The position numbers and the translations under genes are program-made. From the IMG/VR virus record IMGVR_UViG_3300023176_005023, positions 1 through 51,590 of that record: 51,590 bases of DNA, one strand, 5' to 3'. Below are positions 46,401-51,590 of this stretch, piece after piece (position 1 is the first letter of the stretch; the number at the start of each line of letters is the position of its first letter). Below the pieces are notes generated by a model. It had not been told where the DNA came from. It saw nothing but the letters and a program-made list of their open reading frames with translations, and ran no database searches. The DNA comes from a virus.

Positions 46401-49400
46401 CATAGCAACGTTTGAGCCATGACGGATATCCCAGCTTACCGCATCAACCATGTAACCGATATCGCGCTCACACTTATCTCTTTGCTCAGCTGAAAGAGCT
46501 GCCCAAAGTACTGGATAAGTTTGCTCAAAGTATGCTCTACCTTCTTTTTGCAAGAATGTTCTGTTAGCAACCAAGCCATCAGTTGAGTTACCTTCGCTAA
46601 CACCAATTCTAGATGTTCCGAAGTTGTATGTTAGACCTGATACACCATCTTTCATAATGTTGATGATGTTATCAAATGCACCACGAGCTGTTGTAAGAGC
46701 TGTACCTGAAAGCTGTGCTTCGATGTCTTTTCTTACATACTTAATTGCTTCAATAGTTTCTGCAAGTTGGTCATTAATTACTGTGTCTGTTGAAGGATTA
46801 CCAGCTCTGTAAGCACGACCTGCATACTTACTTGAGTAATCACTATTTGTTTCAACGTCTCTTCTTACAGCGTCGATAATGTATCCAACGTCTCTTGCAC
46901 ACTTATCTTCATCGTATGTAAAGTAAGTATCATTAATGTATCCAACAACCTCATCTTGGATGAAGCCTTTGTTCATCTGAAGTGCTTTACGAGCATATGT
47001 TCTTGATGGCTCGATAAGAGGTGCGATGTCTGTATTTGCAGATGGAAGATTTTTAAGTCTTGCTTCTGGTTTCTGAGTAATATCAAGAGATCCAGTATAT
47101 TCTGGAATTACAAGACGATCATCTGTAATGTTTGAGATGATGTTAGCCAATCTCTTAGCTTCTACACCAGTTGCCGCGTCAGCAGGAAGACCCGAAGTAT
47201 CTTGAGTTAGCGCATTACCTGTTGTAGGTGTAATTGCTGTCTCTGTAACAACATCTTCCATAAGATCAGCTATATGCTCAAATGCCAGTCTTGTAGGCTC
47301 TCTTTGATATAGAGGCAGAACATTAATAGCGCCTTCAAAGTAGTATCTTGCTGCATTGATTGTTGCAGAATCTCCACCGTATTCTAAATCTTCGGAAACC
47401 GCATCGACGATATAGCCAACATCACGTGGGCACTTATCTTCTTGATAAGCTAGACCATTATATGTTTCTCTAATATAGTCGATAATTTCAGTTTGATATT
47501 TAGCAGTTGCGCCAGCAATTTCTTCAAACATTACGTTTGTTGCTGCGTCATATCCTGTACCAGATAAAGTTGGTTCTTTAATAGTTGGTGTTGTTAGACC
47601 GGTATTGATTCCATCAGTACCATATCCTTCGCCGCCACTTACATAACCGTCTGTATCTTCGTAACCTTCAATACCGAATGTTGTTTTGTAATCATCTTCT
47701 TCAATGATGTCAGAAATTGTTCTGAATAGTTTCTCAACTTCTGTACCAACCGCAGGTGCGACAGATGGTCTGACACAGTCTGTTGCTGCACTTACAAATG
47801 TATGTGCTTCAGCATAACCTTGAGCCGTGCCGACATACATTGTAAGAATATCGCCATCAACCTTAGTAATTTCAATTGGTGTATTGAAATATGGGTCTGT
47901 TGCTCTTGGATGAGAAATCTGAGTTGCAGGAGAACCACACTCAAATGTAATACCATTTTCTGCAATCACTATGTAATCACCAACTGATTGACCGTGGCTT
48001 GGAATTGTCAGAGTCATAATTCCAGTTACAGGATTATATGCAGCAAATGTAGGTGTTAGAGTATTAGCAAATGTTTGAGTTGTAGCATTTTGTTGTGTTG
48101 CCACAACTTCTTGTCTTACCAACCCACCAGCAATATCTGCAATGTAAGCATATGCTTCAGCAGTTACTGGTTTTTCTTGTTCTGCTAGTACACTTACAGC
48201 ATTATCGAAGTAAACTCTTGCGTTATTTACTGTTGCAGCATTTGAGCCGTGTTGTACGTCCCATGATACCGCATCGATAAAGTATCCTAGATCTCTTTCA
48301 CAATCTGCTACGTTGTAAGAAAGATCTGGATGCGTGTTTGCAATCCATGCTGTTACTTCATCTTGCAAGAATGCTTTGTTAGATTGTAGAAGTCCTCTTG
48401 CATCTAAAGTATCTTGTGATACGTAAGATGTACCGAATGTTCTTGAGTTCGCATTACCTGCACCGTTATTCATGATGTCGATAATTTCATCGAATGCAGC
48501 GTCAGCAGCTAGGCCAGCAGCACCTGAAGTAATTGTTGTATTGATTTTACCTTTTAGCCAAGTAATCGCACCAACTGTTTCTGTAAGTTGATTGTTAACA
48601 ACATTTTCTGCGCTTGCGTTACCAGTTCTATATGCCAAACCAGCAAATACTGCGTTAACATTAGAGCCTGTAGCCATGTCACGACGTACAGCATCAAGAA
48701 TATATCCGGTATCACGAGCACATCTCTTGTCGTCGTATACGAAGTAGTTGTCTTTCAACCATGCATCGACTTCAGCTTGCAAGAATGCTTTATTAGCTTG
48801 AAGCTGCTTACGAGCAAGTGCACCATTTCTTGTAACTCTTTCAGGCAGCTTAACTACGGCGTCATAATCTGCTCTTACAAATGTATGAGTACCTGTATAT
48901 CCACCTGCTGAGCCAGGATTAACTGTGATTGTATTTGCAGCAACTGCTGTAACTTCAAGTGGGAACTCGTAATTTGGCTCGCCAATTCTTGGATGAGCAA
49001 TCTCGATTGTTTCAGAAGTCGCAGTATTAACGCATGAAAGTACAACACTTGCCGGTTTAAATTCGATATGATCGTTAGTTGTGAAATCATGAGATCCACC
49101 AAAGTCGATAATCATATCACCTGTTGTTGGGTTATAATCAACATCTATTGGTGTATGATAGCTTGCAACCTTAGCAGGGTCTGTCCAGTAGATGGCATTT
49201 GTATCTACTGAATCAACCTTAGCACTTACGAATGTATGTGCACCAGTATATCCGCCAGCATTACCCACGTTCATTGTAATTGCAGTATCAGTAACTGCTG
49301 AAATACGAACTGGTTTTCTAAATGCAGGTTCGCCATCTCTTGGGTGTGAAATTTCACCAATGTCACTTGTGGTTGTATTCGCACAAGAGAATCTGATGCT

Positions 49401-51590
49401 TTCATCTGCAAGCATTACATATTTACCAACCGGTAAGCTATGCTGACCAATTTCTAAAGTCATATCGCCAGTTAGAGGATCGTATGTACCTGTGCTTGGA
49501 GTAAACTTACCAGTATAAACTGATGAAGATGTAATTGCAAACGGTTCTGCTCTTACGAATGTATGAGCACCAGTATATCCACCGGCATCTCCAACATTAA
49601 CTGTAATAGAGTCTGCAGTTACCGCGGAAATAGTTAGATCAGTATTAAATGCAGGATCTGAAGCTCTTGGATGTGAGATTTCAACTGCTGGTGAACCACA
49701 TGAGAATGTCATCGCACCTTCGTTGATCTTAATTTTTTCGCCAATTCTTAGATCATGCTCACCAATAGTAACAGTCATAATACCTGTGTTTACATTATAT
49801 GTAGCAGCAGTTGGAGTATATCCGTTGCCTCTTGCATATTCCATATGCTTAATAGCGTCTGCATCTGCGCTTACAAATGTATGCGCACCTAGATATCCGT
49901 CTGAGATTGCACCAGCATCAATAGCAATTGTATTTGCATCTGGTACATCAGTAATCTCAACCATATTGTTGAAAATTGGATCTGTAACTCTTGGGTGTGA
50001 GATTTGTACATTAGTATGAGTGTTGTTAGAACACTGATATGTGATTGCAGTTTCATCAATTACGATGTAATCACCTTTACTTAGATTGTGTCCTACCATC
50101 TCAAATGTTGTTCTACCAGACGCTGGATCGTAAGTACTTCCTGTTGGAGTGTAGTTACGTTTTACTTCAGCATAAGTTTTAACAGCATTTGCTTTCGCTC
50201 TTACAAATGTATGCGCACCGGTATAACCGTTTGCATCGCCAGCATTAACTGTAATAACATCGCCGGCAACATTTGTAATTTGCATTGGTTTTCTAAATAG
50301 AGGATCAGTTGCTCTTGGATGAGAGATTTCAACCGCCGGAGTACCACATGAGAATGTGATAGACTCTTTTTCTACAATAATCATATCGCCAATTTCATAA
50401 CTATGATTTGGCAATGTAAGAGTCATTACACCAGTTACCGGATCGTATGTCGCAGTTTCTGGTGTGAACTTTCTAGCACCGGTATTCATGATACCGATGA
50501 TTTCGTTAAACGAATCTTTTGATTTTGCGATAGCGATAGAATCTGACATTGTATCAGAAACTTCATCTCTTAAGTGTGAGAACGCTCCAACTGTTTCAGT
50601 AAGCTGATCTGTAAGTAGAGTCTTACTTGTTCCACCACGATATGCAATACCAGCTTGGATAGCATTGAAGTTTGTACCTAACTGCATGTCTCTCATTGCT
50701 GCAGGAACAATATATTCTTTTGTATCTCTCTGACATTTTTCTGAATCGTAGAAGAACCACTCTTCATCAGCCCAGTTCATCATATAGTTTTGGATCCAAG
50801 TACGGTTATGTTGTAGCTTAGCTCTTGCATTACGTTTATCTGCAGAGATTGCAGTGTCGTCACTAAATGTGATTGCTGAACCAAGAACTGCTACTGCGCT
50901 ATCTTTTACAGATACAAGAGTATGTACACCGTTATATCCTGTAGATCCAACATTTACAGTAATTGTAGTTGCTGTTGTTGATGTAATCGGAAGTGCTGAT
51001 TTAAACGCAGGGTCCGATTTTCTTGGGTGCTTGAGTTGTACTACATTACCATCTGTCGCACAAGTAAATGTGAATCCTTCTGGTTCTAGAAGAATATATC
51101 TTCCAACGTCAAGGCTGTGAGTACCTATAGTGATCTCAAAGTCACCTGTTGAAGGTGTATAAGTTACCGCAGTTGGCGTAAACTTGTCACCGTCATTCTT
51201 AAGAATACCAATAATCTCATTAAATTTCTCGTAAGCTTCTGCAGCAAATACCGCAGAATTAGCTTGAGTCAACTCGTCTGTTGAAAAACGTAGTCTTTCA
51301 TATGCAGCAATTGTTTCTTCTCTTTGTGCACCGATTACGTTCTTAGCAGCTTTAAAGTAATATGCATTACCTGCTGTTACAGAGTTATAGTTTGTGTCAA
51401 GCATTGTGTCATACTTAACTGCTGGCAAGATAAACTCGCGAACGTCTCTCTTACACTTAGCAGAATCGTATGCATAAAATTCTTCGTTATTATCTAACCA
51501 ATCGATAAATTCTTCGATAATGAATTCGCGGTTGTCTTGTACAACTTCACGTGCTGCAGTTGCAGGAGCATTACCTGTATCGGTAAAGAT
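43449..51590 (-). CDS. Giant repeat-built virion protein (partial, start outside window)
   Basis: The frame is open to the window edge; 2713 residues are visible and no real start is seen (a TTG at 51428 lies inside a repeat). Two repeat types alternate. Type 1, about 10 copies, has KC(R/E/A)RDxGYxxDAxSxDxxYGG followed by a helical stretch such as LPLEQREPTKKAFTHMAEVM. Type 2, 8 copies, is a beta unit: FTPTxATYDPxTGVMTLTL, VGDYIxxExxSITFxCGSPA, then ISHPRATDP and GGYTGAHTFVSA. Each type keeps one invariant Cys (KCxRD; TFxCG). The C-terminal 250 residues (FNPPSAFANWRDLRFKGAGT, then FNGASAGVNRNALPLNFRNV) are not repeated. A long tail-fibre or baseplate-associated structural role is likely; I do not recognise a named family. 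Confidence 0.82.
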   Translation of the reverse strand: MFTDTGNAPATAAREVVQDNREFIIEEFIDWLDNNEEFYAYDSAKCKRDVREFILPAVKYDTMLDTNYNSVTAGNAYYFKAAKNVIGAQREETIAAYERLRFSTDELTQANSAVFAAEAYEKFNEIIGILKNDGDKFTPTAVTYTPSTGDFEITIGTHSLDVGRYILLEPEGFTFTCATDGNVVQLKHPRKSDPAFKSALPITSTTATTITVNVGSTGYNGVHTLVSVKDSAVAVLGSAITFSDDTAISADKRNARAKLQHNRTWIQNYMMNWADEEWFFYDSEKCQRDTKEYIVPAAMRDMQLGTNFNAIQAGIAYRGGTSKTLLTDQLTETVGAFSHLRDEVSDTMSDSIAIAKSKDSFNEIIGIMNTGARKFTPETATYDPVTGVMTLTLPNHSYEIGDMIIVEKESITFSCGTPAVEISHPRATDPLFRKPMQITNVAGDVITVNAGDANGYTGAHTFVRAKANAVKTYAEVKRNYTPTGSTYDPASGRTTFEMVGHNLSKGDYIVIDETAITYQCSNNTHTNVQISHPRVTDPIFNNMVEITDVPDANTIAIDAGAISDGYLGAHTFVSADADAIKHMEYARGNGYTPTAATYNVNTGIMTVTIGEHDLRIGEKIKINEGAMTFSCGSPAVEISHPRASDPAFNTDLTISAVTADSITVNVGDAGGYTGAHTFVRAEPFAITSSSVYTGKFTPSTGTYDPLTGDMTLEIGQHSLPVGKYVMLADESIRFSCANTTTSDIGEISHPRDGEPAFRKPVRISAVTDTAITMNVGNAGGYTGAHTFVSAKVDSVDTNAIYWTDPAKVASYHTPIDVDYNPTTGDMIIDFGGSHDFTTNDHIEFKPASVVLSCVNTATSETIEIAHPRIGEPNYEFPLEVTAVAANTITVNPGSAGGYTGTHTFVRADYDAVVKLPERVTRNGALARKQLQANKAFLQAEVDAWLKDNYFVYDDKRCARDTGYILDAVRRDMATGSNVNAVFAGLAYRTGNASAENVVNNQLTETVGAITWLKGKINTTITSGAAGLAADAAFDEIIDIMNNGAGNANSRTFGTSYVSQDTLDARGLLQSNKAFLQDEVTAWIANTHPDLSYNVADCERDLGYFIDAVSWDVQHGSNAATVNNARVYFDNAVSVLAEQEKPVTAEAYAYIADIAGGLVRQEVVATQQNATTQTFANTLTPTFAAYNPVTGIMTLTIPSHGQSVGDYIVIAENGITFECGSPATQISHPRATDPYFNTPIEITKVDGDILTMYVGTAQGYAEAHTFVSAATDCVRPSVAPAVGTEVEKLFRTISDIIEEDDYKTTFGIEGYEDTDGYVSGGEGYGTDGINTGLTTPTIKEPTLSGTGYDAATNVMFEEIAGATAKYQTEIIDYIRETYNGLAYQEDKCPRDVGYIVDAVSEDLEYGGDSATINAARYYFEGAINVLPLYQREPTRLAFEHIADLMEDVVTETAITPTTGNALTQDTSGLPADAATGVEAKRLANIISNITDDRLVIPEYTGSLDITQKPEARLKNLPSANTDIAPLIEPSRTYARKALQMNKGFIQDEVVGYINDTYFTYDEDKCARDVGYIIDAVRRDVETNSDYSSKYAGRAYRAGNPSTDTVINDQLAETIEAIKYVRKDIEAQLSGTALTTARGAFDNIINIMKDGVSGLTYNFGTSRIGVSEGNSTDGLVANRTFLQKEGRAYFEQTYPVLWAALSAEQRDKCERDIGYMVDAVSWDIRHGSNVAMRDVASLYFDQGTSVLPADQKTETAAIFEHVATVAERILLKLPVTPTTGNTETVSTAFGNVLTQVAQDVEDLFNIVSNMITEDSLFGLPAAVFPDTVAVGATGYADASDVAKITARKTTLQNGVNSYLQSKFDYLEYDSEKCRRDTGYMVDAISHDIQYGGNSAMWNAAQIYFVNMTNLLPLEQREPTKKAFTHMAEVMRKVIRNEDVDLRIGKRFTPTNATYNPLTGVMEVTLGAHNLAVGDYIMFEKESITFECGSPAVQISHPRETDGSFAKPLRIDAKTATTITVQAGYAKGYAGAHTFVSATDNAVKVIRGQSFKQDKSSLAARREIAMEAKHLALMIADIADDNNPDNLPARIEPNMDWVPSIFKTEKDKVDNALEALTTSMVNHISTTYKGISYPKEKCRRDVGIMLDAISHDVQYETNYATRLAANMYFDNATSVLPFDQRQQTADFYEEMANYISKIITGDVAGEAGGPSAATAVEGEWAADMVRIVEEAIRRDGLDAVPELIEPNTAWVDDSKVSAGKMIDGKLGDLADDVTKFISDNFTIVDYSKAKCRRDSGYIIDAMSWDLNYGGNLASRWNADFYYWNNELRIPEDTRVATAQSYRQLGKIVSDVTVGKYPGQKLRPEMGSEAQQAQAKDLGMIFYNALFYNTPRALGRTIQPDFMWEDKKNKAFRFSRDILLNNKVALQKEVQRFITSTYKFIDLPKTYRDAGNLIDIIQNDLRFTDPSQNPPIEGSDKAMRSFAAALYDIDSKSVFPVFNPPSAFANWRDLRFKGAGTVTERDALTNPKRWDAFVVSATGGSNPDNNDYVGEIHYWNGTGWIASGHQNNVDLLVSFYKAWERMRDYINTNIAPNAAHRAMITELIDDVLISTVLRPNFLAFGSLVESIAHQFNGASAGVNRNALPLNFRNVGAAIGATASVLSEDGGRIRWSGSDELNNQYFARGLRINGRTGRIEGRPFTSSVRKLARRASNSRAVL
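44680..51590 (-). repeat. Two interleaved coding repeat families (KCxRD and SHPR)
   Basis: KCxRD units encode about 70-90 residues and end in the phrase FxHxAxxM; SHPR units encode about 90 residues from FTPT to HTFV. The SHPR units cluster in tandem between about 48850 and 51200 and appear singly near 45700 and 47900. The truncated unit at the window edge (AYDSAKCKRDVREFILPAV) shows that the array continues beyond it. Confidence 0.85.

Noticed and set aside
51426-51428. TTG at 51428 as the start of the giant repeat protein
   Set aside because: The reading frame continues upstream to the window edge with a clear KCxRD repeat unit, so the true start lies outside the window.
1-51590. tRNA genes, integrase, origin or plus-strand genes
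   Set aside because: I saw no convincing cloverleaf, recombinase motif or plus-strand ORF with homology; minus-strand genes cover nearly the whole window.

Overview
The window looks like part of a tailed-phage genome, most likely a T4-like myovirus from a marine or aquatic setting. Every gene I can support is on the minus strand, and genes are packed end to end; the largest gap is about 100 bases. Copies of the T4-type late promoter octamer TATAAATA sit upstream of several gene starts. Most of the coding capacity is very long, repetitive tail or fibre proteins with marker modules: the IKLKRSAVAG N-terminus, the NRAKETTSTTGTG N-terminus, WDTAYSWGDH repeats, YYDxxNTxYYxxPA repeats, collagen-like GxQ repeats and a Peptidase_S74 chaperone tail. 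The host cannot be named from this sequence. I see no tRNA, integrase, CRISPR array or insertion sequence.

Transcription runs from high to low coordinates. Block A (51590-20942) is virion and fibre genes: a giant repeat protein cut by the window edge, a small virion protein, a 1581-residue collagen-like fibre with a cupredoxin-like domain and a self-cleaving chaperone end, a terminator, a late promoter, a 108-residue protein, two large fibres (1394 and 839 residues), and a 3366-residue fibre with about 20 copies of one module.

Block B (20942-8761) is an accessory modification locus. It starts with a 191-residue virion-like protein whose last 17 residues are YCHNSCHTSCHSSRGRR, i.e. three tandem Cys-His-Xaa-Ser units. 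Two large unrecognised proteins follow, then five radical SAM enzymes (three with clear SPASM-type C-termini, one with a shorter SPASM-like cluster, one with a B12-binding-type N-terminal domain). A cupin with an HxD...H triad lies among them. Two unknown small proteins and three consecutive 2OG-Fe(II) oxygenase-like proteins complete the block. My main inference is that this is a phage-encoded peptide/protein modification system acting on the C-terminal CHxS repeat of a virion protein, loosely analogous to the bacterial His-Xaa-Ser (Hxs) radical SAM systems.

Block C (8678-4873) has a pair of paralogous small proteins, then a sugar-related trio: a GH130-like beta-propeller protein, a TPR-like/FkbM methyltransferase fusion, and a RfaE-type nucleotidyltransferase fused to a ManC-type cupin. 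Block D (4810-1) returns to virion genes: a small structural protein, a 1098-residue fibre, a glycine-rich adhesin-like protein, and the first codons of one more gene.

The overall picture is receptor-binding and fibre genes interleaved with enzymes that probably decorate virion proteins or surface glycans. The link between enzymes and targets is inference from gene order and motifs.
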